A stretch of 64,000 bases of DNA from Oscillospiraceae bacterium (GTDB lineage: Bacteria; Bacillota; Clostridia; Oscillospirales; Acutalibacteraceae): assembly GCA_015066515.1 (NCBI GenBank), contig SVOH01000001.1, positions 167,469 to 231,468 of the forward strand, given 5' to 3'. Shown here piece after piece: positions 1 to 9,930 of this stretch (the first letter of the stretch is position 1; each line of letters opens with the position of its first letter). The position numbers and the translations under genes were made by a program. Below the pieces are notes generated by a model, which had not been told where the DNA came from, made no database searches, and saw nothing but the letters and a program-made list of their open reading frames with translations.

Positions 1-77
1 AGGAAGATGCATCTGACCCAAAATTTATAGTAACCGTGTGGGGCATGGGCTATAAGTGGGATACAACAGCTAACTAA
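1..77 (+). CDS. Response regulator, C-terminal end (partial)
   Basis: Only the last 24 codons are in the window (frame starting at base 3, stop TAA at 75-77). The residues ending in VTVWGMGYKW are the signature of the wing of an OmpR/PhoB-type winged-helix DNA-binding domain. The histidine kinase gene begins 37 bp later on the same strand, so the two most likely form a two-component pair and this is the transcription-factor partner. Nothing can be said about its receiver domain or its targets. Confidence 0.75.
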   Translation, partial: EDASDPKFIVTVWGMGYKWDTTAN

Positions 78-114
78 AGTAACACAAATTTATTAAGAAA
101 GGTGGGATTGTACA

Positions 115-1617
115 GTGGATTTTAATTTACATTTCAAAAGCATTGCTATGCGATGGCTTTTTAGGGTTTATTTGATTATTGCCTTGGCAGTAATTGCAAT
201 TGCTATAATTCTTTCAACCATTTTTACTACCCTTATATTCAATACTGTACAATCACAGGCCACCGACTATGCACAAGGGTTTGAAAACCTTTCATCAGCC
301 GACAAAAACAGCTTTTACGACCTTGCAATTAGTCTTTCTGATGAATTTGAGCATAAGGATAAAATAGAGGTACAAATTATCGACAGCACAGGTAGAGTAA
401 TAGTTTCTACCACAGGCTTTCAGCCTTCCGACGACGTATCGGTCGAGTATTCACGTGCGATTGCTGCTTCATCGGGAATGTCGATTTACCGCGGAAAAAA
501 CTCAGGCGGCGAGCAAATTATGGCAGGCACACAAATCGTTTATGACTCTAAGGGCACGGCTTTGGGAGCGTATCGGTGGGTAACCTCTCTTAAATCGGCG
601 TACAAAAGCATAGGTATTACTGTTATACTCATAGTAGTTATTACATTGCTTGTTTTGGGGTTGTGTGCGTTATCCGGATTGTTTTTTATAAAGGCCATCG
701 TTGTAAAACTGCGCGATATGGGCAATACTACCCGTAAAATTGCCGGCGGTGACTTTAAGGCGCGTATTGAGGTTTCAAGCAATGATGAATTAGGCGAACT
801 TGGTCAAACCATTAACCATATGGCAAGCGAGCTCGAAACAGCCGAAACCATGAAAAACGATTTTATATCTTCGGTTTCTCACGAGCTTCGTACGCCGCTT
901 ACCGCTATACGCGGTTGGGGTGAGACGGCCAAAATGTCGCTCGGAACAGATGAGGATTTGGTTGCGCGTGGATTAGACGTAGTACTAAGTGAGGCCGACA
1001 GACTTTCGGGTCTTGTAGAAGATTTGCTCGATTTTTCACGTATGCAGTCGGGTAGAATGATTGTAAACAATGTTCAGCCTATCGACGTATCTCATCTATT
1101 ACTTACGGTATCAGATATGTACACCGAGCTTGCTGTAAAGCAGGGCATAGAACTTTCATATACGCCACCTGTACAAAGCTCAATCGTTATGGCAGACCCC
1201 GATCGATTAAAACAGGTATTTATTAACGTTATTGACAACGCAGTTAAATATACCGAAAAAGGCGGTCTTGTGCTTGTGGCACAAACCAGAGAAGAGGGCT
1301 GTGTGCGTATAGTTGTTAAGGATACAGGCGTTGGTATTCCGGCAGAAGATATTGACCGAGTAAAAGAAAAATTCTTTAAATCAAATAAAACTGTTCGTGG
1401 TAGCGGTATTGGACTTGCCGTTGCTGATGAAATAATTAAACAACATCAGGGACTTTTGTTTATTGAATCTACTGAGGGTGTAGGAACAACTGTTACCATA
1501 GTATTGCCTTTATATGAACCTGAAGAAGAGCAAGCACCGACAGAAGAAATAATTGAGCCACTTGAAAATGAACAACAGTCGCTTCCTATCGACGAATCAG
1601 AGGAAAATAACACGTAA
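115..1617 (+). CDS. Membrane sensor histidine kinase (PhoR/WalK type)
   Basis: A 500-residue sensor kinase that would autophosphorylate on histidine and pass the phosphate to the response regulator ending just upstream. Reading order: transmembrane helix at about 14-42, an extracytoplasmic sensor domain to about 160, a second helix at about 165-193, HAMP to about 245, HisKA with the phospho-acceptor in SHELRTP (His256), then an HATPase domain with the N box NVIDNAVKYT (371-380), G1 DTGVGIP (403-409) and G2 GSGIGLAV. The start is GTG with a GGTGGG-like ribosome site upstream. The tail after about 470 is acidic and rich in Glu. The signal sensed is not evident. Confidence 0.93.
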   Translation: MDFNLHFKSIAMRWLFRVYLIIALAVIAIAIILSTIFTTLIFNTVQSQATDYAQGFENLSSADKNSFYDLAISLSDEFEHKDKIEVQIIDSTGRVIVSTTGFQPSDDVSVEYSRAIAASSGMSIYRGKNSGGEQIMAGTQIVYDSKGTALGAYRWVTSLKSAYKSIGITVILIVVITLLVLGLCALSGLFFIKAIVVKLRDMGNTTRKIAGGDFKARIEVSSNDELGELGQTINHMASELETAETMKNDFISSVSHELRTPLTAIRGWGETAKMSLGTDEDLVARGLDVVLSEADRLSGLVEDLLDFSRMQSGRMIVNNVQPIDVSHLLLTVSDMYTELAVKQGIELSYTPPVQSSIVMADPDRLKQVFINVIDNAVKYTEKGGLVLVAQTREEGCVRIVVKDTGVGIPAEDIDRVKEKFFKSNKTVRGSGIGLAVADEIIKQHQGLLFIESTEGVGTTVTIVLPLYEPEEEQAPTEEIIEPLENEQQSLPIDESEENNT

Positions 1618-1630
1618 GGAGATATTTAAT

Positions 1631-2623
1631 TTGGCAAAGTACACATCCATCGGCGGTCAGGCACTTATTGAAGGAATAATGATGAAAAACCCTCAAAAAA
1701 AGACAGCGCTTGCCGTACGAAAACCAGATAAAACCATCGATATTAGTTTTGTAAATGATAAAAGCATAAAGGACAAATTCCCTATACTTAAGTTACCCGT
1801 GCTTCGAGGAGTGGTAACCTATATCGAAACTATGATACAGGGCTACAAGGCTATGATGAAATCGGCAGACATTTCGGGATTTACCGACTTAGAAGAAGGT
1901 AAACCCCAAGATCCCAAAAAAGAGTCGGCGATTACGGCCATTGTTATGACAATAGGCTCAGTGCTTGGTATTGCACTAGCGGTAGTGCTTTTTATGGGTG
2001 TTCCGCGTTATGCCGTAGCTGGTATAGAATGGCTTATAGGCACACCTTTTTCAAAGATTGTGCGTTCTAGCATAGAGCAGCTCATTAAACTTGCGGTTTT
2101 AGTTGCATATATGTGGGGAATATCTTTTATGAAAGACATACACCGCGTATTCGCCTATCACGGTGCCGAGCACAAAACAATATTTTGTTATGAAGCAGGT
2201 TTACCCCTTACTGTAGAAAACGTAAAAAAACAGAGCCGTTTTCACCCGCGCTGCGGAACATCATTTCTTATTCTTATGATCTTGGTTAGTATGATAGTAT
2301 CTACCGTAGTTCAGATGATTTTTCCAAGCGTGTATGACATACCTTGGCTTTGGATAATAGCAAAAATTTTAATGCTGCCAATAATATGCGGTATTGGCTA
2401 TGAGGTGCTTAAAATATGTGGTAAATACGATAACGTAATTACTAAGATTATATCGGCTCCGGGTATGTGGATGCAGCGCATTACTACAAAAGAACCCGAA
2501 GATGATATGATAGAGATTGCTATAGCGGCGCTTAAAGCATGTGACGAAATAGAAGACGAGCCTGCCGTAGAAGCAACAGAACAAGCAACAGAGGAAGAAA
2601 CACAAAACGATGACAATATTTGA
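1631..2623 (+). CDS. DUF1385 family membrane protein (YqhQ-like)
   Basis: The protein matches the DUF1385/YqhQ family: an N-terminal YTSIGGQALIEGIMMKNP block, two central membrane segments, and the conserved GAEHKTIFCYEAG and HPRCGTSFL motifs rich in His and Cys. Its biochemical function is not established. An ATG at 1553 is in frame, but TTG at 1631 is the better start: AAGGAGA (1616-1622) lies 8 bp before it, and the family begins here. The stop overlaps the start of prmC by 14 bp. The DUF1385-prmC neighbourhood is common in Clostridia. The acidic C-terminus (about 300-330) looks disordered. Confidence 0.85.
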   Translation: MAKYTSIGGQALIEGIMMKNPQKKTALAVRKPDKTIDISFVNDKSIKDKFPILKLPVLRGVVTYIETMIQGYKAMMKSADISGFTDLEEGKPQDPKKESAITAIVMTIGSVLGIALAVVLFMGVPRYAVAGIEWLIGTPFSKIVRSSIEQLIKLAVLVAYMWGISFMKDIHRVFAYHGAEHKTIFCYEAGLPLTVENVKKQSRFHPRCGTSFLILMILVSMIVSTVVQMIFPSVYDIPWLWIIAKILMLPIICGIGYEVLKICGKYDNVITKIISAPGMWMQRITTKEPEDDMIEIAIAALKACDEIEDEPAVEATEQATEEETQNDDNI

Positions 2624-3455
2624 GGCATATAACGACTGTAAAAAACAGTTGCAAGCGGCGGGAATTGAGGACTATGTGTTTGAATCAAAATGTATTATAA
2701 GGCACATAACCGGTTATACAAATGCACAAATCCTTACAAAATATACTCAACCGCTTAACGAATTTCAGCAAAACAATCTTACTGCAATAATAAAGCAACG
2801 TCTTATAAGATACCCATTACAATACATAATAGGCAAATGGAGCTTTTTTGGTCGCGAATATTATGTAGGACCCGGCGTACTTATACCACGTAGCGACACC
2901 GAAACGCTTATTGACGTTTGTCTTGAAAGTATAAAGGACAAACCTTATGCACGTGTGCTCGACCTATGTGCAGGATCAGGCTGTATAGGAATAACCGTAA
3001 AGGGCGAATGCCCCGAAACTGATGTTACCTTGGTCGAGAAATTTGACGAGGCATTAAGCTTTACAAATAAAAACGCAAAATACAACAATATCGATGTTAA
3101 AATTGTAAAGGGTGACGTGCTTAAAACCGAGGGTGCTGACGGATTTTATGATTTAATTGTAAGCAATCCGCCATATATAACCGACACAGATATGAATACC
3201 CTACAGCCCGAGGTTAAGTTTGAGCCTGCTACCGCACTTGAGGGTGGTAGTGACGGACTAACGTTTTATCGTCACATTGCAAAGGAATATAAAAAGCACC
3301 TTGCACCAAACGGAGTTTTGGCATTTGAAGTTGGCATAAATCAGGCAGGTATGGTTGCCGACATAATGAAAGAAAACGGATATGTAAATATTGATGTTCG
3401 CAAGGATTACGGTGAGATTGACAGGGTGGTTTTTGGGACAGCGATTCAGATATAA
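2610..3455 (+). CDS. prmC: Peptide chain release factor N5-glutamine methyltransferase
   Basis: PrmC uses S-adenosylmethionine to methylate the glutamine of the GGQ motif in release factors RF1 and RF2. The 281-residue protein has the N-terminal helical release-factor-binding region, the SAM-binding motif LDLCAGSGCIGI and the substrate-binding NPPY motif (in IVSNPPYIT), all in the expected order and length. It starts inside the end of the DUF1385 gene, implying translational coupling. The usual partner prfA is not next to it; recA follows instead. Confidence 0.95.
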   Translation: MTIFEAYNDCKKQLQAAGIEDYVFESKCIIRHITGYTNAQILTKYTQPLNEFQQNNLTAIIKQRLIRYPLQYIIGKWSFFGREYYVGPGVLIPRSDTETLIDVCLESIKDKPYARVLDLCAGSGCIGITVKGECPETDVTLVEKFDEALSFTNKNAKYNNIDVKIVKGDVLKTEGADGFYDLIVSNPPYITDTDMNTLQPEVKFEPATALEGGSDGLTFYRHIAKEYKKHLAPNGVLAFEVGINQAGMVADIMKENGYVNIDVRKDYGEIDRVVFGTAIQI

Positions 3456-3488
3456 TATAACCAAATAAATTATTTGGAGGAAATAAAA

Positions 3489-4640
3489 ATGGCAAAAGAA
3501 AAACAAACAAAATCAGTTGGAACCGACAAATCTGCAGAGGGCAGAGAAAAAGCGTTGCAAACCGCAATGGCTCAAATAGAAAAGCAGTACGGCAAGGGCG
3601 CAGTTATGCTCCTTGGCGAAAATGCCGCAATGAACGTAGAGCATATTAAAACGGGCTCAATGGCGCTTGATATGGCGCTTGGTATCGGCGGTATTCCAAG
3701 AGGCAGAATTATTGAAATTTACGGGCCTGAATCTTCGGGTAAAACTACACTTGCGCTTCACTGTGTGGCCGAGGCTCAAAAGCAAGGTGGCACCGCCGCG
3801 TTTATCGACGTTGAGCATGCACTTGACCCAGTATATGCCGCAGCACTTGGTGTAGATATTGACAGTCTTTTGGTTTCTCAGCCCGACAGCGGCGAGCAGG
3901 CACTAGAAATTGCTGAAGCTCTCGTTCGTTCAGGTGCTATTGATATTATCGTTGTTGACTCGGTTGCGGCACTTACCACACGCGCTGAAATCGAGGGCGA
4001 GATGGGTGATAACCACGTAGGCCAGTTGGCACGACTTATGTCACAGGCAATGCGCAAGCTTACAGGCGCTCTTTCAAAATCAAATTGTAGCGCAATCTTT
4101 ATTAACCAGTTGCGTGAAAAAATCGGCGTTATGTACGGTAACCCCGAAACCACAACAGGCGGTCGCGCGCTCAAGTTTTATTCAAGCGTTCGTATAGATG
4201 TTCGCAAGATTGAAACACTTAAAAACGGTAGCGAAATTATTGGTTCACGTACACGTGCAAAGGTTGTTAAAAACAAGGTAGCACCACCTTTCCGTGAGGC
4301 TGAATTTGATGTAATCTACGGCAAAGGAATTTCAAAGGTTGGAGAAATTGTTGATATGGGTCTCGAGCTCGAAGTGCTCAAGCGTTCGGGCGCGTGGTTC
4401 TACTATGGAGAAACCCGTATTGGTCAGGGCCGTGACAACGTAAAACAGCTTTTGGAGGACAATCCCGAATTTGCGGCAGAAATTGAAGAAAAGGTTCGTG
4501 AGCGCTACGCTGAAATTATGAGTGCGAAGGGCAAAAAAGAAAAGCCTGCCGAAGAGCCTGTTATTATGCCTGTAGAGGCTGAACCCGTAACAGAAATTAA
4601 GCACAAAAAGGTAAATATTGATATAGCGGTTGACGACTAA
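3489..4640 (+). CDS. recA: Recombinase RecA
   Basis: RecA forms filaments on single-stranded DNA, catalyses homologous strand exchange and stimulates LexA cleavage. The 383-residue product shows the N-terminal [11 protein letters not shown] block, Walker A GPESSGKT (about 79-86), the [11 protein letters not shown]alker B strand, and the L2 loop and QLREKIGVM region intact. ATG at 3489 is chosen because GGAGG (3476-3480) sits 8 bp upstream; an in-frame TTG at 3474 overlaps that site. The last 40 residues are a charged tail. Its stop codon overlaps the recX start by 1 bp. Confidence 0.98.
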   Translation: MAKEKQTKSVGTDKSAEGREKALQTAMAQIEKQYGKGAVMLLGENAAMNVEHIKTGSMALDMALGIGGIPRGRIIEIYGPESSGKTTLALHCVAEAQKQGGTAAFIDVEHALDPVYAAALGVDIDSLLVSQPDSGEQALEIAEALVRSGAIDIIVVDSVAALTTRAEIEGEMGDNHVGQLARLMSQAMRKLTGALSKSNCSAIFINQLREKIGVMYGNPETTTGGRALKFYSSVRIDVRKIETLKNGSEIIGSRTRAKVVKNKVAPPFREAEFDVIYGKGISKVGEIVDMGLELEVLKRSGAWFYYGETRIGQGRDNVKQLLEDNPEFAAEIEEKVRERYAEIMSAKGKKEKPAEEPVIMPVEAEPVTEIKHKKVNIDIAVDD

Positions 4641-5266
4641 TGAAAATTGTCGAGATAAAAAAAGACAAAAAGCATACCGTAAAGGTAAGCTTTGATAATG
4701 CAAAGGCATTTAATTTTGACCTTGATTATTGGAACAGTATATGTCTTCACGAAAATGACTGTATAGATGACGAAATGTTACAGCAGCATTTAAAGGAGTC
4801 GGACTACATTCGTGCAAAGGCAAGAGGTCTTTGGTTTTTGGACCGAGCCGATTACAGCGAAAAAACACTTTATCAAAAAATTGTTGCAGGCGGTATCAGT
4901 GGTACCGCCGCAGCAAGAGCCGTAGCAAGACTTAAAGAACTGGGTCTTGTAGATGACGAAAAATTAGCGCGGCGCTTAGCCGAGCAAATGTCATATTCCA
5001 ATATATCAAAGCGTGAATCCTACGCAAAGTTATATAACAAGGGAATACCTGCCTCTGTTATAAAGCTTGTGTTGGAAGATACCGAATTTGACGAGCTTTC
5101 ACAAATACTTGCGATAATAGATAAAAAATATCGCACAAAAATGGATACAAAAGAAAATATACAAAAAGTGTATGCCGCGCTTATTCGCAAAGGTTTTTCG
5201 TACTCTGCGGTGCGCGACGCAATAAAAAAATACACACAAGAGATTGAGTTTTACGAGGAAGACTGA
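4640..5266 (+). CDS. recX: Regulatory protein RecX
   Basis: RecX binds RecA filaments and modulates their activity. The 208-residue protein has three-helix repeats typical of the family, for example the segments around DYSEKTLYQKIVAGGISG, the one ending DDEKLARRLAEQM, and a C-terminal one around RKGFSYSAVRDAIKKY. Its TAA/ATG overlap with recA, and the 1 bp overlap with rimO behind it, support co-transcription. Sequence alone is weakly conserved in this family, so the position after recA is an important part of the evidence. Confidence 0.9.
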   Translation: MKIVEIKKDKKHTVKVSFDNAKAFNFDLDYWNSICLHENDCIDDEMLQQHLKESDYIRAKARGLWFLDRADYSEKTLYQKIVAGGISGTAAARAVARLKELGLVDDEKLARRLAEQMSYSNISKRESYAKLYNKGIPASVIKLVLEDTEFDELSQILAIIDKKYRTKMDTKENIQKVYAALIRKGFSYSAVRDAIKKYTQEIEFYEED

Positions 5267-6588
5267 TGTATAAAATTAGTATGGTGTCGCTTGGTTGTCC
5301 TAAAAATCAGGTTGACGCTGAACAGATGCTTTATTCACTAAAGCAAGCAGGTTTCGAAATCGGCGTGCCCGAGGCAGAGGCCGATGCAATAATTATTAAC
5401 ACCTGTGGTTTTATCGAGGATGCAAAAAGCGAAGCGATAGAAAATATTCTCGAAGCGGCACAATATAAACGGGACGGTAACTGTAAAGCGGTTATCGTTA
5501 CAGGCTGTCTTGCCGAGCGTTATCGTGACGACGTTACTACCGAAATTCCCGAGGCCGACGTTTGCGTGGGGCTAGGCTCTAACGGCAATATTGCCGAGAT
5601 TGTAAAAAATGCCATTGAGGGCAAGGCACAAAACAGCTATGGCGAAAAAGAGGCTTTGGACCTAAACGGTAAGCGCATTTTAGGCGGATGGCCGTTTACT
5701 GCTTATCTTAAAATAGGTGATGGCTGTGATAACTGTTGTACCTATTGCGCTATTCCAAAAATACGTGGTAGAATGCGTAGCCGCACCATAGAGGACTGCG
5801 TAGCCGAAGCAAAGGAATTAGCGCAAGGCGGAGTTCGTGAGCTTATTGTTGTAGCACAAGACACTACAGCCTACGGCACTGATATTTACGGTGAAAGCCG
5901 TCTTTGTGAATTGCTTGCAGAGCTTTGTAAAATCGAGGGTATCGAGTGGATTAGAACGCTTTATACCTACCCCGAGCGTATTACTGATGAGCTTTTAGAG
6001 TTGCTTGCTCGCGAAGAAAAGCTTGTTAAATATTTAGATATTCCTATTCAGCACGCTTGTGGTGAAATATTAAAACGAATGAACCGCCGTGGCGACAGTC
6101 AGTCGCTTTTGGCGCTTGTAAATAAAATTAGGGCTACGGTGCCAAACATTACTTTGCGCACGACCCTTATAACCGGTTTTCCGGGTGAAACCGAGCAACA
6201 ATATGAAGAGCTTCACGACTTTGTGCGCAAGGCACAGTTTGACCGACTTGGCTGCTTTACCTACTCGGCAGAAGAGGGGACAATCGCGGCCGAAATGCCC
6301 GACCAAGTTGACCAGCAAGTAAAGCAAGACCGTGCCGAGCATATAATGGAAACTCAGCTTGATATAGCTTCGGTTAAGAACGAGGCAAAAATCGGCACAA
6401 TACAGCGAGTGCTAATCGAGGGTTGGGACGATTATATTAAATGTTATTACGGCCGCAGCGCCGCTGATGCCCCCGAAATAGATGGCAAGGTTTTCTTTAT
6501 GGCAAAAGAATCGCTGGTAATTGGCGATTTTGTCGACGTTCAGATAAACGATATTATAGAATATGATTTGTTAGGAGAACAAATATGA
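5266..6588 (+). CDS. rimO: Ribosomal protein S12 methylthiotransferase RimO
   Basis: RimO is a radical-SAM enzyme that adds a methylthio group to an aspartate of ribosomal protein S12. The 440-residue product has the N-terminal UPF0004 domain with its cluster cysteines (C10, C47, C81), the SLGCPKNQVDAE signature that separates RimO from MiaB, the radical-SAM motif C154-x3-C158-x2-C161, and a C-terminal TRAM-like domain. It overlaps recX by 1 bp and pgsA by 4 bp, so it sits inside one operon. Confidence 0.96.
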   Translation: MYKISMVSLGCPKNQVDAEQMLYSLKQAGFEIGVPEAEADAIIINTCGFIEDAKSEAIENILEAAQYKRDGNCKAVIVTGCLAERYRDDVTTEIPEADVCVGLGSNGNIAEIVKNAIEGKAQNSYGEKEALDLNGKRILGGWPFTAYLKIGDGCDNCCTYCAIPKIRGRMRSRTIEDCVAEAKELAQGGVRELIVVAQDTTAYGTDIYGESRLCELLAELCKIEGIEWIRTLYTYPERITDELLELLAREEKLVKYLDIPIQHACGEILKRMNRRGDSQSLLALVNKIRATVPNITLRTTLITGFPGETEQQYEELHDFVRKAQFDRLGCFTYSAEEGTIAAEMPDQVDQQVKQDRAEHIMETQLDIASVKNEAKIGTIQRVLIEGWDDYIKCYYGRSAADAPEIDGKVFFMAKESLVIGDFVDVQINDIIEYDLLGEQI

Positions 6589-7175
6589 ATACACCAAACA
6601 AATTAACACTTGGCAGAATGATTGCGACACCAATTTTTATGGCAACAATGCTTATTGATTTTCCTTATCATTATGCTGTGTCACTTGTGCTTTTTGCACT
6701 GGCATCTCTTACCGATATGATTGACGGAAAAATGGCAAGAAAGTATAATCTTGTTACCGATTTTGGCAAGTTTTTAGATCCTCTTGCCGACAAGATGCTT
6801 ACCACTTCGGCTTACTTAGGTTTTATGTTCTTATATAGCGCAAAGACAGGAAGCTACGGTTGGCAGATGACAACTATAGTATTTATTGTTTTATTCCGCG
6901 AGTTTATGGTGTCATCGCTTCGTCTTGTTACCGCAAAGGCAGGACTTGTTGTAGCGGCAAACATATGGGGCAAGCTTAAAACTGTCAGTCAAATGGTAGG
7001 ACTTGTAGTGGCATTATTTGCCTACACGCTTATCAGCGATTTTGGTTTATCACAAATCGAGGGCGTATGCGATATAATAATAATGGTATTGTTCTGGATT
7101 TCGGCAGTTCTTTGCGTAATTTCAGGACTTATATACCTAAACGAATGCAAGGGCTACATTAACACATCAAAATAA
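6585..7175 (+). CDS. pgsA: CDP-diacylglycerol-glycerol-3-phosphate 3-phosphatidyltransferase
   Basis: PgsA makes phosphatidylglycerol phosphate from CDP-diacylglycerol and glycerol-3-phosphate at the membrane, the committed step to phosphatidylglycerol. The 196-residue multi-helix protein carries the complete CDP-alcohol phosphatidyltransferase motif: D44, D47, G48, A51, R52, G61, D65 and D69. Phosphatidylglycerol is also the usual donor of glycerol phosphate for lipoteichoic acid, which connects it functionally to the envelope locus downstream. It overlaps rimO by 4 bp. Confidence 0.95.
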   Translation: MNTPNKLTLGRMIATPIFMATMLIDFPYHYAVSLVLFALASLTDMIDGKMARKYNLVTDFGKFLDPLADKMLTTSAYLGFMFLYSAKTGSYGWQMTTIVFIVLFREFMVSSLRLVTAKAGLVVAANIWGKLKTVSQMVGLVVALFAYTLISDFGLSQIEGVCDIIIMVLFWISAVLCVISGLIYLNECKGYINTSK

Positions 7176-7195
7176 TTTCCACGGAGTTGGTACAA

Positions 7196-7825
7196 TTGTT
7201 TGAACTACTTAGAGAAGATATTAAGGCTATAAAAGACCGAGACCCTGCGGCAAAATCAAGTTTAGAGATTTTTCTGCTGTATCCCGGTCTTAAAGCCATT
7301 AGAATGTACCGTCGCGCACACAAGCATTATTTAAAAGGACATTCCTTTAGAGCGCGTTATATTTCGCAAAAAGCCGCACGCAAAACCGGCATAGAAATTC
7401 ACCCCGGCGCTACAATTGGTCGACGTTTAGTTATAGACCACGGTACAGGTATTGTAATAGGTGAGACAACCGAAATCGGCGACGACGTACTTATTTATCA
7501 AGGTGTAACCTTGGGTGGTACAGGTAAAGACGTGGGCAAGCGTCACCCAACCATTGGTAACCGCGTTATGATAAGCGCAGGCTCAAAGGTTTTGGGTCCC
7601 ATCAATATTGGTGACGATTCGCGCGTAGCGGCAGGCGCCGTTGTGCTTAAAGATGTTCCGCCAAATTCTACCGTTGTGGGTGTTCCCGCGCGAGTTGTGC
7701 GTCAAAACGGTAAAAAGGTTGAGGCTCAACCGCTTGACCAAATTCACATTCCAGACCCAGTTCAGCTTGAACTTGATGCTCTTAACAAAAAACTTAAAGA
7801 ACTTGAAGCAAAAATAAAGGAGTAA
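7196..7825 (+). CDS. cysE: Serine O-acetyltransferase
   Basis: CysE acetylates L-serine with acetyl-CoA, the first step of cysteine synthesis. The left-handed beta-helix hexapeptide repeats are plain (IHPGATIGRRLVIDHGTG, then the block around VTLGGTGKDVGKRHPTIG), with the catalytic His/Asp segment DHGTGIVIGE. It is about 209 residues. No ATG fits; TTG at 7196 lies 9 bp after CGGAG (7182-7186), while a second TTG at 7187 is too close to it. Placed directly before cysS, so cysteine supply and charging are linked. Confidence 0.93.
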   Translation: MFELLREDIKAIKDRDPAAKSSLEIFLLYPGLKAIRMYRRAHKHYLKGHSFRARYISQKAARKTGIEIHPGATIGRRLVIDHGTGIVIGETTEIGDDVLIYQGVTLGGTGKDVGKRHPTIGNRVMISAGSKVLGPINIGDDSRVAAGAVVLKDVPPNSTVVGVPARVVRQNGKKVEAQPLDQIHIPDPVQLELDALNKKLKELEAKIKE

Positions 7826-7831
7826 TCCAAA

Positions 7832-9211
7832 ATGAAAATTTTTAATACACTTACACGACAAAAGGACGAACTCGTACCCATTACACCGGGCGAGGTAAAA
7901 ATTTACGCTTGCGGTCCTACAGTTTATAACTATATCCATATTGGTAATGCGCGTCCGCTTTGTGTGTTTGACGTATTGCGTCGATATTTAGAATGGCGCG
8001 GCTATAAGGTGAATTTTGTTCAAAACTTTACCGACATAGATGATAAGCTAATTAAAAAAGCGAACGAAGAGGGTATCACGGTACCCGAGGTTGCCGAGCG
8101 CTTTATAAAGGAATTTTGGGTAGATGCAAAGGGACTTAACGTTCGCGAGGCTACCACACATCCGCGCGCTACCGAAAATATTGACGAAATTAGGCGAATT
8201 ATAAGCGAGCTTGTAGAAAAAGGTTATGCATATACTGCAGGCGGCGACGTATATTTCCGTTCTAAAAAGTTTGACGAGTACGGTAAGCTTTCGCATCAGC
8301 CACTCGAGGACCTCGAGGCAGGCGCGCGTATTGCAACCGATGATATAAAGGAAGACCCAATGGACTTTTGTCTTTGGAAGGGCGCAAAACCGGGCGAGCC
8401 ATATTGGGAGTCGCCTTGGGGACAGGGCAGACCCGGCTGGCATATCGAGTGCTCTGCTATGGCAGAAAAATATCTTGGTAAAACAATCGATATTCACTGC
8501 GGCGGTCTTGACCTTATATTCCCACACCACGAAAATGAAATTGCGCAAAGTGAGTGTGCAAACGGCTGTGATTTTGCTCACTATTGGATGCACAACGGCT
8601 TTATAAATGTTGATAATCACAAAATGTCAAAATCACTCGGTAATTTCTTTACCGTTCGTGACGTTGCCGAAAAATATGGCTATGAGCCGATTCGTTATCT
8701 TATGATTTCATCACAGTATCGCGGACCGATTAACTATTCCGTTGACATTATAGAGCAGGGTAAAAACGCACTCGAACGTCTTTATACCTGCCGCAATAAC
8801 ATCGATTTCGCATTGCAAAGTGCGGCTGACGGCGGCGAAATTCCTGCATTTATCGAGGAAAGAAAGCAAGAATTTATAACAGCTATGGACGATGACCTTA
8901 ATACAGCCGACGCACTCGCTGCAGTATTTACACTTGTTCGTGACATTAACACTGCTATTGCAAACGGTGCAGGCAAAGCAACACTTGTTGCTTGTGCTGA
9001 TGTATTCGACGAGCTTACAGGCGTGTTGGGTCTTGTGTATAATCGTAAAACCGAAGCGCTTGACAGCGAAATCGAAGAGCTTATTGCTGAGCGTACTGAA
9101 GCACGTAAAAATCGCGATTTCAAAACAGCCGACGAAATTCGTGACAAGCTAAAAGAAATGGGCATCATTCTTGAAGATACCCCACAGGGCGTAAAATGGA
9201 CCAGAGCATAA
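7832..9211 (+). CDS. cysS: Cysteine-tRNA ligase
   Basis: A class I aminoacyl-tRNA synthetase that charges tRNA-Cys. At 459 residues it is the normal length. It shows the HIGH-type motif HIGN (36-39), the zinc-binding Cys28 (CGPT), C209/H234-type positions in WHIECSAMA and HENEIAQSE, and KMSKS at about 264-268. An AAAGGAG site ends 12 bp before the ATG, within the end of cysE. The stop overlaps the next gene by 16 bp. Confidence 0.98.
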   Translation: MKIFNTLTRQKDELVPITPGEVKIYACGPTVYNYIHIGNARPLCVFDVLRRYLEWRGYKVNFVQNFTDIDDKLIKKANEEGITVPEVAERFIKEFWVDAKGLNVREATTHPRATENIDEIRRIISELVEKGYAYTAGGDVYFRSKKFDEYGKLSHQPLEDLEAGARIATDDIKEDPMDFCLWKGAKPGEPYWESPWGQGRPGWHIECSAMAEKYLGKTIDIHCGGLDLIFPHHENEIAQSECANGCDFAHYWMHNGFINVDNHKMSKSLGNFFTVRDVAEKYGYEPIRYLMISSQYRGPINYSVDIIEQGKNALERLYTCRNNIDFALQSAADGGEIPAFIEERKQEFITAMDDDLNTADALAAVFTLVRDINTAIANGAGKATLVACADVFDELTGVLGLVYNRKTEALDSEIEELIAERTEARKNRDFKTADEIRDKLKEMGIILEDTPQGVKWTRA

Positions 9212-9930
9212 AGCGTGAGCCTATTGGCGAAGGTAAGTTTTTATACGTGTCGCCGCACCATACATTTGGTACCGACGCCGTATTGCTTAAGCATTTTGCT
9301 AAAGCTAGAAAAAACGACAAAGCAGTCGACCTTGGTACAGGCTGTGGCATAATTGCATTTTTAATGCTTCGTGACGGAAATTGCCAAGAGGTATACGGCG
9401 TTGATATTTCAAACGAGGCGATAGAGCTTGCAAAAATGACCAAGCAAGACTTTGGTTTTGAAAAGTTTATTCCCGTACTGTCTGATCTAAAGAATTTAAA
9501 GGGTAAGGTGCCATTTGGATGCAACACGCTTGTTACCTGTAATCCGCCATATAAGGCACCCGGTGCAGGAATAAAAAATCCCGACGGTGTAAAAAGTGTG
9601 GCTCGTCACGAGGTAGAATGCACACTCGAGGATATAATTTCTGTATCGGCACGTCTTTTGCAAACGGGCGGCAGGCTTTGTATGTGTCAGCGTCCCGAAC
9701 GACTAGCTGAAATGATGGATCTTATGCGTAAATACAAGGTAGAGCCCAAAAGACTTCGCCTTGTGTGTAAGTGTGTGGGGCAGGCACCGTGGTTGGTTTT
9801 GCTTGAAGGTAAGCGTTGTGCAAATACAGCTCTTACAATAGAACCGACCCTTTACGTCGAGGACGGAAACGGAAATTTTTCTGAAGAAATGATAGATATT
9901 TACGGAAGCTATAAGGAAGCGTATTTATAA
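9196..9930 (+). CDS. tRNA1(Val) adenine-N6 methyltransferase family (YabB/TrmN6-like)
   Basis: A 244-residue SAM-dependent methyltransferase with motif I VDLGTGCGIIAF and the catalytic NPPY (in VTCNPPYKAPGAG) typical of N6-adenine methyltransferases. The family member in E. coli modifies A37 of tRNA-Val. As in Bacillus (yabB-yabC), it lies directly before rsmI, overlapping it by 1 bp, which supports the family call. The exact RNA substrate cannot be read from the sequence. Confidence 0.88.
   Translation: MDQSIKREPIGEGKFLYVSPHHTFGTDAVLLKHFAKARKNDKAVDLGTGCGIIAFLMLRDGNCQEVYGVDISNEAIELAKMTKQDFGFEKFIPVLSDLKNLKGKVPFGCNTLVTCNPPYKAPGAGIKNPDGVKSVARHEVECTLEDIISVSARLLQTGGRLCMCQRPERLAEMMDLMRKYKVEPKRLRLVCKCVGQAPWLVLLEGKRCANTALTIEPTLYVEDGNGNFSEEMIDIYGSYKEAYL

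Noticed and set aside
1553..1630. N-terminal extension of the DUF1385 protein from ATG 1553
   Set aside because: It overlaps the end of the histidine kinase gene, has no ribosome site, and the family starts at the TTG with AAGGAGA upstream.
7140..7200. T-box or other riboswitch before cysE-cysS
   Set aside because: The gap to pgsA is only about 20 bp, so there is no room for a leader element; the genes appear to be part of the upstream transcript.
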